From Pseudomonas sp. 8O (GTDB lineage: Bacteria; Pseudomonadota; Gammaproteobacteria; Pseudomonadales; Pseudomonadaceae), in NCBI RefSeq assembly GCF_902506495.1, contig NZ_LR733264.1:496001-560000 (forward strand): DNA of 64,000 nt, given 5' to 3'. The position numbers and the translations under genes are program-made. Shown here piece by piece: positions 1 to 9,720 of this stretch; within the stretch, counting starts at the first letter, position 1; each line of letters starts with the position of its first letter. Below the pieces are notes generated by a model. That model saw only the letters and a program-made list of their open reading frames with translations. It was not told where the DNA came from and searched no databases.

Positions 1-1144
1 CCGCGGCAATCACCACCGCGGCCAGCGCACTGGTGGGCAGGTGCTGCATCAGATCCGGGGCCAGCACCAGCAGCAGGGCGACGCTCAGGGCGCCGACGAT
101 ACCGGCGACCTGGGTCATCGCGCCTGCAGCTTCGGCGACCGGCGTGCGTGACGAGCTGCTGCTGATGGGAAAACCCTGAAACAAACCACCGGCCAGGTTC
201 GCCGCGCCGAGACCGATGAGCTCCTGATTGGGGTCTACTGGGCGTCCGGTACGGGCTGCGTAGGTGCGCGACAGCACGCTGGTGTCGGCGAATGCGACCA
301 GGGCGACAGCGAGGCCGCCCAGCACCACGCTGGCCAGATCGACGCCGCTCAGCCAGGGCAGGGTGAAACTGGGCAGCCCCTGTGGCAGTTCACCTAGTAC
401 CTGTACGCCCTGGGTATCGAGGTCGAACAGTGCGACCGCCACGGTTGCCAGAGTCACGGCGATGAGGATGCCGGGCAACTGCCTGAAGCGGCTCAGCAGC
501 AGGATCAAGGCCAGTGTGCCGGTGCCGACGAGCAGGCTGTAGAGGTGGACCTGTCCCTCGATCAGCGCGCTGGCGATTGCCCGGAGGTCGCTGAGCGGAC
601 CCTGGCTGTCGATGGAAAAACCGAACAACTTGGGCGTCTGGCTGATCAGCACACTCAGCGCGATACCGTTCATGTAGCCATAGCGGATGGGTTTGGACAG
701 CAATTCGGTGATGAACCCCAGACGCAGCAGCCCGGCAATCAGGCAAGTCAGGCCGGCCACCACGGCCATCATGCTGGCCAGGGTCACCGCACGCATCGGG
801 TCGCCGCCTGAGAGCGGCAGCACCACGGCGAGAATCAGCGCCGCCAGGGCCGAGTCCGGGCCGAGCACGAGAATACGGCTGGGGCCGAACAGGGCGTAGG
901 CCAGCAGCGGCACGATGGTCGCGTACAGACCATAGATGCCTGGCACGCCGGAGGCCTCGGCATAGGCGATGCCCACCGGCACCAGCATGGTGGTCAGCAC
1001 CAGGCCGGCCGCAATGTCCTTCGGCAGCCAGGCCAGGTGATAGCCCCTGAGCGTTTGCAGGCCCGGAAGCCAGCGTAGCCAGCCGCGCTGTTGCGAAATG
1101 GCAGGAAGCGGCGTGTGTGGCTTGCGTGCAGGCGCTGGTGGCAT
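1..1144 (-). CDS. SulP family anion permease (partial, C-terminus off window)
   Basis: Integral inner-membrane transporter of the SulP/SLC26 family, which moves sulfate, bicarbonate or related anions. The reverse-strand frame reads 381 codons from an ATG at 1144. It contains the N-terminal SulP signature (WLPKDIAAGLVLTTMLVPVG), followed by YAEASGVPGIYGLYATIVPL and FGPSRILVLGPDS. A later segment, GLGAANLAGGLFQGFPISSS, resembles the family's conserved TM8-9 motif. The cytoplasmic STAS domain expected at the C-terminus lies beyond the window. The start is chosen because a stop codon lies about 20 codons upstream and no other ATG intervenes; the ribosome-binding site is weak. It is transcribed divergently from the GMC oxidoreductase. 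The substrate cannot be told from sequence alone. Confidence 0.9.
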   Translation of the reverse strand, partial: MPPAPARKPHTPLPAISQQRGWLRWLPGLQTLRGYHLAWLPKDIAAGLVLTTMLVPVGIAYAEASGVPGIYGLYATIVPLLAYALFGPSRILVLGPDSALAALILAVVLPLSGGDPMRAVTLASMMAVVAGLTCLIAGLLRLGFITELLSKPIRYGYMNGIALSVLISQTPKLFGFSIDSQGPLSDLRAIASALIEGQVHLYSLLVGTGTLALILLLSRFRQLPGILIAVTLATVAVALFDLDTQGVQVLGELPQGLPSFTLPWLSGVDLASVVLGGLAVALVAFADTSVLSRTYAARTGRPVDPNQELIGLGAANLAGGLFQGFPISSSSSRTPVAEAAGAMTQVAGIVGALSVALLLVLAPDLMQHLPTSALAAVVIAA

Positions 1145-1323
1145 CGCGGACGGGCTCGAGCAGGAATGCCTACAAGTAAAGCGCAGAGCACGGGTGCTTC
1201 ACCATAGCTGCCAGTCGATGGGCGCACATTCAGCCGCTGCCTCAGACCAAAAGATCATTCATCCCCGCACCCGGCTTGTTCTAGGCTGTTGGCCAACGAC
1301 AAGAACGACACGCGAGGATGCTT

Positions 1324-2985
1324 ATGTCGCAACTGCCACTGGATGCATACGACTATCTGATCGTCGGCGCCGGCCCTGCCGGCTGTCTGCTGGCCAATCG
1401 GCTTTCCGCCGACCCTGGCGTCAGCGTGCTGCTGATCGAGGCGGGCGGGCGCGACAACTATCCCTGGATTCATATCCCGGTCGGCTACCTCTACTGCATC
1501 GGTAACCCGCGTACCGACTGGTGCTACGACACCGAGGCCGATCCCGGCCTGCATGGCCGCTCGCTGAAATACCCGCGTGGCCGTGTGCTCGGTGGCAGCT
1601 CCTCGATCAACGGCATGATCTACATGCGTGGCCAGGCGGCGGACTACGATGGCTGGGCTGCGGCGGGCAATCCCGGTTGGACCTGGCGTGATGTGTTGCC
1701 GCTGTTCAAACGGTCGGAGAAACATTTTGCTGGCACCAGCGAATGGCACGGCGGCGATGGCGAGTGGCGGGTCGAGCGCCAGCGTCTGTCCTGGGCGATT
1801 CTCGAGGCCTTCCGTGATGCAGCGGCGCAGAGCGGTATCGCCAGCGTCGATGACTTCAACGGCGGTGACAACGAAGGCTGCAGCTATTTTCAGGTCAACC
1901 AGAAACGCGGTGTGCGCTGGAATGCCTCCAAGGCCTTTCTGCGCGATATTCGCCAGCGCCCCAATCTGCAGGTGCTTACCGGCGCCGAAGCTGAACGGCT
2001 GGAGCTGGAGGGCGGTCGCGCCCGTGCGCTGCATCTGCGTTGTCAGGGGCGGGCGCTGCGCATTGCGGCTCGCCGCGAGATCATCCTGTGTGCTGGCGCC
2101 ATCGGTTCGCCGGCCTTGCTGCAGCGTTCCGGCATCGGCCCACGGCCGCTGCTCGAACGCCTGGGCATCGGCGTGCACCATGAGCTACCAGGCGTCGGTG
2201 AGAACCTGCAGGATCACCTGCAACTGCGTTTGATCTATCGAGTCGAGGGCGTGAAGACGCTCAACCGCATCGTGGCTACGCCCTGGGGCAAGCTGGGCAT
2301 GGGCCTGGAGTACCTGCTCAAGCGTAGCGGCCCCTTGTCCATGGCGCCCAGCCAGCTCGGCGCTTTCGCCAAATCCGACCCCGGCCAGGTGCGCGCCAAC
2401 CTGCAGTATCACGTGCAGCCATTGTCGCTGGAACGCTTTGGCGAGCCCTTGCACGATTTCCCGGCCTTCACCGCCTCGGTATGCAACCTGCGCCCGCACA
2501 GCCGCGGCAGCGTCCAGATCGCCTCGGTCGATGCCAGCGTCGCCCCGCTGATTCGCCCCAATTACCTCAGTGACGAGCGGGATCTGCAGGTGGCGGCCGA
2601 CGCCATTCGCCTGACCCGGCGCATCGTCGCCGCGCCCGCCCTGGCCGGCTACCGGCCCGAGGAATACAAGCCGGGGCCGCAGTACCAGAGCGAGGAAGAC
2701 CTGCAGCGCGCAGCGGGCGAGATCGGCACCACCATTTTCCATCCGGTCGGCACTTGCGCCATGGGGCAGGGGCGCGATGCCGTAGTGGACGCCCGCCTGC
2801 GCGTGCACGGTATCGCCGGTTTGCGCGTGGTCGACGCGTCGATCATGCCGAGCATCACCTCGGGCAATACCTGCTCGCCGGTACTGATGATCGCGGAAAA
2901 GGCCGCGCAGATGATCGCCGCCGATGCGCGAGCGGCGATAAGCATGCTGCCGCAGCGCGAGCCTGGTTGCGCGGTGAGCGCGTGA
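1324..2985 (+). CDS. GMC-family FAD-dependent oxidoreductase (choline/alcohol dehydrogenase-like)
   Basis: A 553-residue flavoenzyme of the glucose-methanol-choline family that oxidises an alcohol to an aldehyde. The N-terminal FAD-binding Rossmann motif GAGPAGCLLA lies at residues 15-24 and the GMC signature GGSSSINGM at about 90-98. A second GMC motif, GAIGSPALLQRSGIGP, lies mid-protein. The C-terminal active-site pair is His473 (in FHPVGTCAMG) and Asn515 (in SGNTCSP). The second ATG is preferred because GAGG lies six bases upstream of it; the ATG two codons earlier has no such site. No betB, betI or transporter lies alongside, so a true choline dehydrogenase is not supported. The substrate is unknown. 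Confidence 0.9.
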   Translation: MSQLPLDAYDYLIVGAGPAGCLLANRLSADPGVSVLLIEAGGRDNYPWIHIPVGYLYCIGNPRTDWCYDTEADPGLHGRSLKYPRGRVLGGSSSINGMIYMRGQAADYDGWAAAGNPGWTWRDVLPLFKRSEKHFAGTSEWHGGDGEWRVERQRLSWAILEAFRDAAAQSGIASVDDFNGGDNEGCSYFQVNQKRGVRWNASKAFLRDIRQRPNLQVLTGAEAERLELEGGRARALHLRCQGRALRIAARREIILCAGAIGSPALLQRSGIGPRPLLERLGIGVHHELPGVGENLQDHLQLRLIYRVEGVKTLNRIVATPWGKLGMGLEYLLKRSGPLSMAPSQLGAFAKSDPGQVRANLQYHVQPLSLERFGEPLHDFPAFTASVCNLRPHSRGSVQIASVDASVAPLIRPNYLSDERDLQVAADAIRLTRRIVAAPALAGYRPEEYKPGPQYQSEEDLQRAAGEIGTTIFHPVGTCAMGQGRDAVVDARLRVHGIAGLRVVDASIMPSITSGNTCSPVLMIAEKAAQMIAADARAAISMLPQREPGCAVSA

Positions 2986-3065
2986 CCGCTCGATCCGAAG
3001 TGCCCTGGCGGGCGAGGCTGACGGTGTGCTCTGGTAGCATTGGGCGTTGATGAATGGAGGCGAAC

Positions 3066-4001
3066 ATGGCTCTGCGTGTAGCGCTGATCGGGTTGGGCTT
3101 GCTTCAGGTCGCCATGAGCGTTGTAGCTGGCGATCTGGCGTTGGACCAGCGCGCCTTGCTCCTGGAGGACAGCCGGTTGCCGCGTGAGGCGGCCCTGGAT
3201 CGTCTGCAGCAGGTGCGCTTCGCCTTTCGCGAGGCGTCGCCTGAGGCCGGCGAGTGGCCGCTGTGGTCGCGCACCTATGGCATCCAGGGGAGCTGGGACG
3301 ACGCCGGCCTCGAGCGCCGCGGCGAGGGGCTGCTGATGGGGATGGATCGTGCGCTGGGTGGACAGTGGATCGGCAGTGTACTGGGTGGCGTGACGCGTGC
3401 CCGGCTGGATCATGATCAGGGTCATGGCCGCACCGATAGTCGTTACCTTGGGGTCTACGCCGCGACCCGGGTATACAACCAGTTGGGGTTTCGGCTCGGG
3501 TTGCTGCACGGCTGGCATGAGCTGGATCGGCGTGATAACGCGCGCAGTTGGCAGCTGTTTGGCGAAAGCAGTTACGCCATGGACTATCGCGATTTCACCT
3601 TGGAGCCATTTGCCGGCCTGGCGTTAGTGCATCTGGATGCCGACGCCCGGCGTTTCGACGGACTGCGCCTGGCCTCGGCGCACGAGCAGGGTAGTTACCT
3701 GACGCTTGGCTGGCGCCTGGCCGCGCCCTGGTACTGGCAACAGCGCAAGTGGGTAGGGCGTGCCAGTCTGGCGCTGCGGCAGAACCTGGGCAGCGACCGC
3801 TTGCGTGACGAGGCGGTCGACGGCCAGGGCGCACTCCAGCAGATGCACAGTCGTGAGTTCGAGCGCAGCAGCCTGCGTCTTGACCTGAGCCTGGATCATG
3901 AACTCAGCCGCAGTCTCTACCTGGGCCTGACCTATGCGGGCCATTACGCCGAAGACGCGCGCGACAACGCCTTGGCAGCGCGCCTGAGCCTGAAGTTCTG
4001 A
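3066..4001 (+). CDS. Secreted autotransporter-type beta-domain protein
   Basis: A 311-residue protein with a hydrophobic signal sequence (MALRVALIGLGLLQVAMSVV, cleaved near Ala-Gly). A short linker is followed by about 230 residues of alternating short amphipathic strands (for example GSVLGGVTRARLDHD, RYLGVYAATRVYNQLGFRL) ending in a terminal aromatic residue, ...ARLSLKF. This pattern is typical of an autotransporter beta-barrel inserted in the outer membrane. There is no long passenger domain, so it may act as a small barrel rather than export a large domain. The start is set by GGAGG five bases upstream; an ATG 12 bases earlier overlaps that site. Family assignment rests on the strand pattern and C-terminal Phe. 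Confidence 0.7.
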   Translation: MALRVALIGLGLLQVAMSVVAGDLALDQRALLLEDSRLPREAALDRLQQVRFAFREASPEAGEWPLWSRTYGIQGSWDDAGLERRGEGLLMGMDRALGGQWIGSVLGGVTRARLDHDQGHGRTDSRYLGVYAATRVYNQLGFRLGLLHGWHELDRRDNARSWQLFGESSYAMDYRDFTLEPFAGLALVHLDADARRFDGLRLASAHEQGSYLTLGWRLAAPWYWQQRKWVGRASLALRQNLGSDRLRDEAVDGQGALQQMHSREFERSSLRLDLSLDHELSRSLYLGLTYAGHYAEDARDNALAARLSLKF

Positions 4002-4179
4002 GCGCGCCCCGCCGGTCAGTCAGCGGGCTGCCAGGGGGCTTCGAGTCGGGTATACTCGCCGGCTTTTCAGAAACTTTGCGGTCACGGCTCTTGTCGTGCT
4101 CGGCCAGGGCAGCGCATTAGCCGCTCGGGCGAGCCGGATTGAGCCTTTTCGCGTCTTTTGCCCGAGAGCGCCGACTACC

Positions 4180-5275
4180 ATGGAAATCAATCCGATCCTC
4201 AACGCCATCAAGGACCTGTCCGAGCGAACCCAGTCAATTCGGGGGTATCTTTGACTACGATCACAAGCATGATCGTCTGGTCGAAGTAAACCGCGAGCTG
4301 GAAGACGCCAGCGTCTGGAACAAGCCCGAGTACGCGCAAGCCCTGGGCCGCGAGCGCGCCATGCTGGCTCAGATCGTCGAAACCATCGACGACCTCACCG
4401 GCAGCCTGACTGATTCCAAAGATCTGCTGGAAATGGCCGCTGAAGAAAACGACGAAGGCGCCGTGAACGACATCGCCGCCGAAGTCGAGCGCCTGCGCGA
4501 AATCCTCGAGAAGCTGGAATTCCGCCGCATGTTCAGCGGCGAGATGGACCCGAACAACTGCTATCTGGACATCCAGGCCGGTTCCGGCGGCACCGAGGCC
4601 CAGGACTGGGCCAACATCCTGCTGCGCATGTACCTGCGCTGGGCCGACAAGCGCGGCTTCGACGCCACCATCATCGAGCTGTCCGAGGGTGAAGTCGCCG
4701 GCATCAAGGGCGCCACCGTGCACATCAAGGGCGAGTATGCCTTCGGCTGGCTGCGCACCGAGATCGGCGTGCACCGCCTGGTGCGCAAGAGCCCGTTCGA
4801 CTCCGGCGCCCGTCGCCACACCTCGTTCTCGGCGGTGTTCGTATCGCCCGAGATCGATGACAAGGTCGAGATCGACATCAACCCGTCCGATCTGCGCATC
4901 GACACCTACCGCTCCTCCGGTGCCGGTGGTCAGCACGTCAACACCACCGACTCGGCGGTGCGTATCACCCACGTGCCGACCAACACCGTGGTGGCTTGCC
5001 AGAACGAACGTTCCCAGCACGCCAACAAGGACACCGCCATGAAGATGCTGCGGGCCAAGTTGTACGAGCTGGAAATGCAAAAGCGCAACGCTGCTTCGCA
5101 GGCGCTGGAGGACAGCAAGTCCGATATCGGCTGGGGTCATCAGATCCGTTCCTACGTGCTCGATGACTCGCGCATCAAGGACCTGCGTACCGGCGTCGAG
5201 CGTAGCGACTGCCAGAAAGTCCTCGATGGCGACCTCGACGGCTACCTCGAGGCCAGCCTCAAGCAGGGCCTCTAA
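4180..5275 (+). CDS. prfB: Peptide chain release factor 2 (programmed +1 frameshift)
   Basis: Release factor 2 recognises UGA and UAA in the ribosomal A site and triggers peptidyl-tRNA hydrolysis. The gene is read in two frames: codons 1-24 from ATG 4180 end at an in-frame TGA (4252-4254), and a +1 shift at CTT-T continues from 4253 to 5275, giving 364 residues. The SPF anticodon-like tripeptide is at 204-206, and the catalytic GGQ at 249-251 lies in a [14 protein letters not shown] motif. Both fit E. coli RF2 numbering closely. An ORF call from 4139 would carry a wrong N-terminus. lysS follows 80 bases downstream, the usual proteobacterial arrangement, and the pair may be cotranscribed. Confidence 0.97.
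4243..4256 (+). promoter_or_regulatory. prfB autoregulatory +1 frameshift site
   Basis: The sequence GGGGGTATCTTTGAC contains the internal Shine-Dalgarno-like G run, the slippery CTT and the early TGA stop, as in E. coli prfB. Low RF2 slows termination at the TGA, so ribosomes slip forward and complete RF2. The first G of the run belongs to the preceding CGG codon, where E. coli has AGG. Confidence 0.93.
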
Positions 5276-5355
5276 GCCCAGCAACCCATCCGTGGGCGCC
5301 GGCTAGCCGGCGCCTGCTCAAATCTTGTACGACACGCCAGGCAGATAAAGCGACC

Positions 5356-6858
5356 ATGAGCGACCAACAACTCGACCAGAACGAACTGCAACAGGAAGAA
5401 AACAAGCTGATTGCCCAGCGCAAGGAAAAGCTTGCTGCCGTCCGTGAGCAGGGCATTGCCTTCCCCAACGATTTCCGCCGCGACCGCCTGTGCGCCGACC
5501 TGCAGAAACAGTACGAGGGCAAGAGCAAGGAAGAGCTGGAAGCCGCAGCCATCCCGGTCAAGGTGGCCGGGCGCATCATGCTCAACCGTGGCGCCTTCAT
5601 GGTCATCCAGGATACGTCCGGGCGCCTGCAGGTCTACGTCAACCGCAAGACCCTGCCGGCCGAGCAGCTGGAAGCGGTCAAGCACTTCGACCTGGGCGAC
5701 ATCATCGCTGCCGAGGGTACCCTGGCCCGCTCGGGCAAGGGCGACCTGTACGTCGACATGCAGAACGTGCGCCTGCTGACCAAGTCGCTGCGCCCGCTGC
5801 CAGACAAGCACCATGGCCTGACCGACACCGAGCAGCGCTACCGCCAGCGCTACGTCGACCTGATCGTCAACGAGGAAGTACGCCACACCTTCCGTGTGCG
5901 CTCGCAGGTGATCGCGCACATCCGTCGCTTCCTCAACGAGCGCGGTTTCCTCGAAGTGGAAACCCCGATGCTGCAGACCATCCCCGGCGGCGCCGCGGCC
6001 AAGCCGTTCGAGACCCACCACAATGCGCTGGACATGGCCATGTTCCTGCGTATCGCCCCGGAGCTGTACCTCAAGCGTCTGGTGGTTGGTGGTTTTGAAA
6101 AGGTCTTCGAGATCAACCGCAACTTCCGTAACGAAGGCGTTTCGACCCGGCACAACCCCGAGTTCACCATGCTCGAGTTCTACCAGGCCTACGCCGATTA
6201 TCGCGACAACATGGACCTCACCGAGGAGCTGTTCCGCGAGCTGGCCCTGGCCGTGCTGGGCAGCACCGACGTGCCGTATGGCGACAAGGTGTTCCACTTC
6301 GGCGAGCCGTTCGTGCGCCTGTCGGTGTACGACTCCATCCTCAAGTACAACCCGGAGATCACCGAGGCTGACCTGGGCGACGTCGAGAAGGCCCGCGCCA
6401 TCGCCAAGAAGGCCGGCGCCAAGGTGCTTGGCCACGAAGGCCTGGGCAAGCTGCAGGTGATGATTTTCGAAGAGCTGGTGGAGAGCAAGCTGGAGCAGCC
6501 GCACTTCATCACCGAGTATCCGTTCGAAGTGTCGCCACTGGCGCGTCGCAACGACGACAATCCCAACGTCACCGACCGCTTCGAGCTGTTCATCGGTGGT
6601 CGTGAGATCGCCAACGCATACTCCGAGCTCAATGACGCCGAAGATCAGGCCGAGCGCTTCCTCGCCCAGGTGGCCGAGAAGGACGCCGGTGACGATGAAG
6701 CCATGCACTACGACGCCGACTTCGTCCGCGCCCTGGAGTACGGCATGCCGCCGACGGCCGGTGAAGGCATCGGCATCGACCGCCTGGTGATGCTGCTGAC
6801 CAACTCACCGTCGATCCGCGACGTCATCCTGTTCCCGCACATGCGTCCGCAGGCTTGA
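5356..6858 (+). CDS. lysS: Lysyl-tRNA synthetase, class II
   Basis: Charges tRNA-Lys with lysine using ATP; cytosolic and essential. The 500-residue length matches the bacterial class II enzyme. An N-terminal OB-fold anticodon-binding domain (about residues 60-170, for example [15 protein letters not shown]) precedes the catalytic core. Class II motif 2 is [19 protein letters not shown] and motif 3 is [13 protein letters not shown], followed by the conserved end ILFPHMRPQ. It lies downstream of prfB and is followed within about 10 bases by an intrinsic terminator. Nothing is unusual in the sequence. Confidence 0.98.
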   Translation: MSDQQLDQNELQQEENKLIAQRKEKLAAVREQGIAFPNDFRRDRLCADLQKQYEGKSKEELEAAAIPVKVAGRIMLNRGAFMVIQDTSGRLQVYVNRKTLPAEQLEAVKHFDLGDIIAAEGTLARSGKGDLYVDMQNVRLLTKSLRPLPDKHHGLTDTEQRYRQRYVDLIVNEEVRHTFRVRSQVIAHIRRFLNERGFLEVETPMLQTIPGGAAAKPFETHHNALDMAMFLRIAPELYLKRLVVGGFEKVFEINRNFRNEGVSTRHNPEFTMLEFYQAYADYRDNMDLTEELFRELALAVLGSTDVPYGDKVFHFGEPFVRLSVYDSILKYNPEITEADLGDVEKARAIAKKAGAKVLGHEGLGKLQVMIFEELVESKLEQPHFITEYPFEVSPLARRNDDNPNVTDRFELFIGGREIANAYSELNDAEDQAERFLAQVAEKDAGDDEAMHYDADFVRALEYGMPPTAGEGIGIDRLVMLLTNSPSIRDVILFPHMRPQA

Positions 6859-6868
6859 TGCCAGACAG

Positions 6869-6892
6869 AAAGCCGCCTTCGGGCGGCTTTTT
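6869..6892 (+). terminator. Rho-independent terminator after lysS
   Basis: A seven-base GC-rich stem (AGCCGCC / GGCGGCT) with a stable TTCG tetraloop is followed by a run of five T. It starts 10 bases after the lysS stop and separates the prfB-lysS unit from the TetR gene. Confidence 0.93.
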
Positions 6893-7023
6893 GCTACTTG
6901 CCTTTGCACTTTTCACGGCGATTTCACCGGTCGCCCGGGCTGTAAGCGAAACGGAGCCTTTTGCTTGCCTGTCCAAGCCATTACTCTCCCTGTCATAACC
7001 AGAACCCAGAGGGTCGACCCACC

Positions 7024-7737
7024 TTGAGCCCCGTGCCCGCGTCCCCGAATGCCACCCAGGCAGCCAATGCCGTCGCCGAAAGCGTCCAGTACCAGGGCCG
7101 CAAGGCCAGTCGCCAGGGCAGTGAGCAGCGCCGCCAGGCGATTCTCGATGCCGCCATGCGCATCATCGTGCGCGATGGCGTGCGCGCCGTGCGCCATCGT
7201 GCGGTGGCGGCCGAGGCGCAGGTACCCTTGTCGGCCACGACCTACTATTTCAAGGACATCGATGACCTGATCACCGATACCTTCGCCCAGTTCGTCGAGC
7301 GCAGCGCTGCGCAGATGGCGGCCTTCTGGGCCAGTACCCAGGGTGCGCTGGAGGAGATGGTCGGGCGCCTGGATGGCAGCGAGCAGGCGCGTCGGCAACT
7401 GGCCGACGAGATCGCCGCTCTGGCGGTGCAGTACGTGCAGCGCCAGTTGCGTGAGCGTCGTGATCACCTGATCGCCGAGCAGGCGTTCCAGCAGGAAGCC
7501 CTGCTCAACCCACGCCTGCGCGAGCTGGTGCGAGCCCACCGGCAGATCCTGCAGCAGGGTGTCACCCACTTCTTCGAGGTGCTGGGCTCGCGCCAGCCCG
7601 AACAGGATGCCGTGCTGTTGACGGCCACCATCGTGCGGATGGAGTATCAGGGCCTGCTAGACGGTGTAGAGCGCCTGGACAGCCAAGGAATGCTGGCCAT
7701 CCTTAAACGCTACATGAATCTGGTTCTGGGGTTGTAA
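7024..7737 (+). CDS. TetR/AcrR family transcriptional regulator
   Basis: A DNA-binding repressor-type protein of about 237 residues. The N-terminal TetR helix-turn-helix spans roughly residues 35-85 (RRQAILDAAMRIIVRDGVRA, then VPLSATTYYFKDIDDLI), and the rest is an all-helical ligand/dimerisation domain. The start is uncertain. I chose TTG at 7024, preceded by AGAGGG at a slightly long distance; a GTG lies at 7033, and the frame is open further upstream to 6961. It sits between lysS and a lipoprotein gene in the same direction, an order I recall in other pseudomonads. Its ligand and targets are unknown. Confidence 0.88.
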   Translation: MSPVPASPNATQAANAVAESVQYQGRKASRQGSEQRRQAILDAAMRIIVRDGVRAVRHRAVAAEAQVPLSATTYYFKDIDDLITDTFAQFVERSAAQMAAFWASTQGALEEMVGRLDGSEQARRQLADEIAALAVQYVQRQLRERRDHLIAEQAFQQEALLNPRLRELVRAHRQILQQGVTHFFEVLGSRQPEQDAVLLTATIVRMEYQGLLDGVERLDSQGMLAILKRYMNLVLGL

Positions 7738-7780
7738 ACCGTCGATCATCGGGTCGAACGGCCTTCACAAGGAGAGCGAA

Positions 7781-8332
7781 ATGAAAGCCTGGCGCGCATT
7801 GGTCGCCCTGTCCTTCCTGCTGTTGAGTGGTTGCCTGGTCACCTTCAAGGACCCGATTCCGGCCAACGAGGCTGCGCCCATACCACTGCTGGGCGAATGG
7901 ACCCGGCAGGACGAGTGGGGCGACCAGCTGTTTCTGGAGATCACCCGTGCCGGCTCCAACCTCTACCTGGCGCGTATCTATGAAGGCAGCGCGGACAACG
8001 AAAGCAGCTTCGAGGAGTTCGGTTTCACCGTCGCTCATCATGGCCGCCGCTGGTACCTCTCGGCGGGCTTGCCGAAGAGCCTGGGCGCCAACTTCGCCAT
8101 CGCCGGTTTCGAGTTGACCAGGGACAACGAGCTGGTGCTGTACAACCTCGACACCGACCGCATTCTCCAGGACATGGAAAAGGGCCTGCTGGAAGGGCAG
8201 ACCGTCTCCATGCCCGAAGCTGACGGTGCATTGATCACCAGCCCGCTGGACAAGGTGTTCGCCTACCTCGACGACCCGGCCAATGCCGACCTGTTCGTCG
8301 AGGTGGCGCGCTATCAGCGGGCCGCCGAGTAG
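7781..8332 (+). CDS. Putative lipoprotein of unknown function
   Basis: A 183-residue protein with a clear type II signal peptide: a short charged start, a hydrophobic stretch and a lipobox LLSGC with the lipidated cysteine at residue 18. The residue after Cys is Leu rather than Asp, so export to the outer membrane is expected. The mature part has alternating strand-like segments (GEWTRQDEWGDQLFLEI, FGFTVAHHGRRWYLSAG) suggesting a small lipocalin- or barrel-like domain, but I do not recognise a family. A good AAGGAGAG ribosome-binding site precedes it. It ends eight bases before the QEGLA-motif gene, so the two are probably cotranscribed. Confidence 0.85.
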   Translation: MKAWRALVALSFLLLSGCLVTFKDPIPANEAAPIPLLGEWTRQDEWGDQLFLEITRAGSNLYLARIYEGSADNESSFEEFGFTVAHHGRRWYLSAGLPKSLGANFAIAGFELTRDNELVLYNLDTDRILQDMEKGLLEGQTVSMPEADGALITSPLDKVFAYLDDPANADLFVEVARYQRAAE

Positions 8333-8340
8333 GAACTGCA

Positions 8341-9630
8341 ATGAACAGCCAGCAAAAACTGGACGACTACCAACTCTGTATTCGTGCCCTCAGTGACCGC
8401 ATCGTCGACGCGCAAACGCCCATCCGCATACTCGATGCGGTGAAGTGGGACGACGGCATCCGTGACGGCTTTCTCAAGGCCAAGGGCAAGCAGCTGCCAG
8501 CCGTGGATCGCGACTACTACCTGAGTCGGCCGCTGGCCTTCGATGCCACCGCGAAGAAGCAGGAATTTCAGAACATCGAGCGCGATATCACCCGCCAGCT
8601 CGGCCAGTTCAACCCGGTCGGGCAGATCATGCGACGCATGTGCAAGGAATACCGCATGGTCATCCGCATGCTCGAGGCGCGTGGCACCGAGGACTTCGGC
8701 CTGATCAGCCAGGAACTGTATGGCGCTGCCTCCGACGCCTTCCATGCTGGCGATCCGACCTTGGCCGACCTGGGTCTGATGCTTTCGGACTACCTCAACA
8801 ACATCGCCGCGCGTGGTGATCTGGAAGACGAGGCCAAGACCCTCGGGGCCAGTGATGCGGTGAATATTCTGCAGCAGCGCCTGGCCGGGGTGTTCGGCGA
8901 CGACACCATTCGCGTGTTCGAGTCCGACGGTATCCTTGCCGATGCTGCCGCCGGCGCCGACTACATCAAGATCCGCAGCGATGCGCGTTTCAACGAACGT
9001 GACGTCAAGGCGCTGGAGGTGCACGAAGGGCTGGTGCACGTCGGCACTACGCTCAACGGCCTCAACCAGCCGATCTGCACCTTCCTGGCCAAGGGCCCGC
9101 CCTCATCGACGGTGACCCAGGAGGGCCTGGCAATTCTCATGGAGGTGATCGCCTTCGCCTCCTACCCCACGCGTTTGCGCAAGCTGACCAACCGCACCCG
9201 CGCCATCCACATGGCCGAGGAGGGCGCAGATTTTCTCGAGGTGTTCGAGTTCTTCCGCGAGCAGGGTTATGGCCTGGAAGGCGGCTACAGCAATGCCAGC
9301 CGGGTGTTTCGCGGCTCGCTGCCGACGGGGCTGCCGTTCACCAAGGATCTGTCCTACCTGAAGGGCTTCATCCTCATCTACAACTACATCCAGCTGGCGG
9401 TGCGCAAAGGCAAGCTGGAGCAGATTCCGCTGCTGTTCTGCGGCAAGACCACCCTGGAAGACATGCGCACCCTGCGCAAACTGGTGGACGAGGGCCTGGT
9501 GCAGCCGCCCAAGTACCTGCCACCGCAGTTCCAGGACATGAACGCACTATCGGCCTGGATGTGCTTCTCCAACTTCCTCAACCATTTGAGCCTGGATCGC
9601 ATCGAAGCGGACTACGCCAACATCCTCTGA
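8341..9630 (+). CDS. DUF1704 / QEGLA-motif protein, putative zinc metallopeptidase (MATCAP-like)
   Basis: A 429-residue protein of the family annotated as flavohemoglobin expression-modulating QEGLA-motif protein (DUF1704). The family name does not establish function. The sequence shows HEGLVH at residues 228-233 followed by TQEGLA at 259-264. This is the HExxxH-plus-downstream-Glu (Glu261) arrangement of the eukaryotic MATCAP tubulin tyrosine carboxypeptidases, which share DUF1704. It is therefore probably a zinc peptidase rather than a regulator; the bacterial substrate is unknown. It lacks a signal peptide and is predicted cytosolic. It lies eight bases downstream of the lipoprotein gene. 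Confidence 0.85.
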   Translation: MNSQQKLDDYQLCIRALSDRIVDAQTPIRILDAVKWDDGIRDGFLKAKGKQLPAVDRDYYLSRPLAFDATAKKQEFQNIERDITRQLGQFNPVGQIMRRMCKEYRMVIRMLEARGTEDFGLISQELYGAASDAFHAGDPTLADLGLMLSDYLNNIAARGDLEDEAKTLGASDAVNILQQRLAGVFGDDTIRVFESDGILADAAAGADYIKIRSDARFNERDVKALEVHEGLVHVGTTLNGLNQPICTFLAKGPPSSTVTQEGLAILMEVIAFASYPTRLRKLTNRTRAIHMAEEGADFLEVFEFFREQGYGLEGGYSNASRVFRGSLPTGLPFTKDLSYLKGFILIYNYIQLAVRKGKLEQIPLLFCGKTTLEDMRTLRKLVDEGLVQPPKYLPPQFQDMNALSAWMCFSNFLNHLSLDRIEADYANIL

Positions 9631-9720
9631 ATCACACCGTACCTAGGGTGCGCCGCGCGCACCGCTGCCGCAGCGCATCGTCAGGTTTACAACGTCGTGG
9701 CCCACCCCGGAGACCCGCAA

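Noticed and set aside
4139..4179. Start of prfB at 4139 in the downstream frame
   Set aside because: The translated N-terminus does not resemble RF2; the native start at 4180 with the +1 shift restores the conserved sequence.
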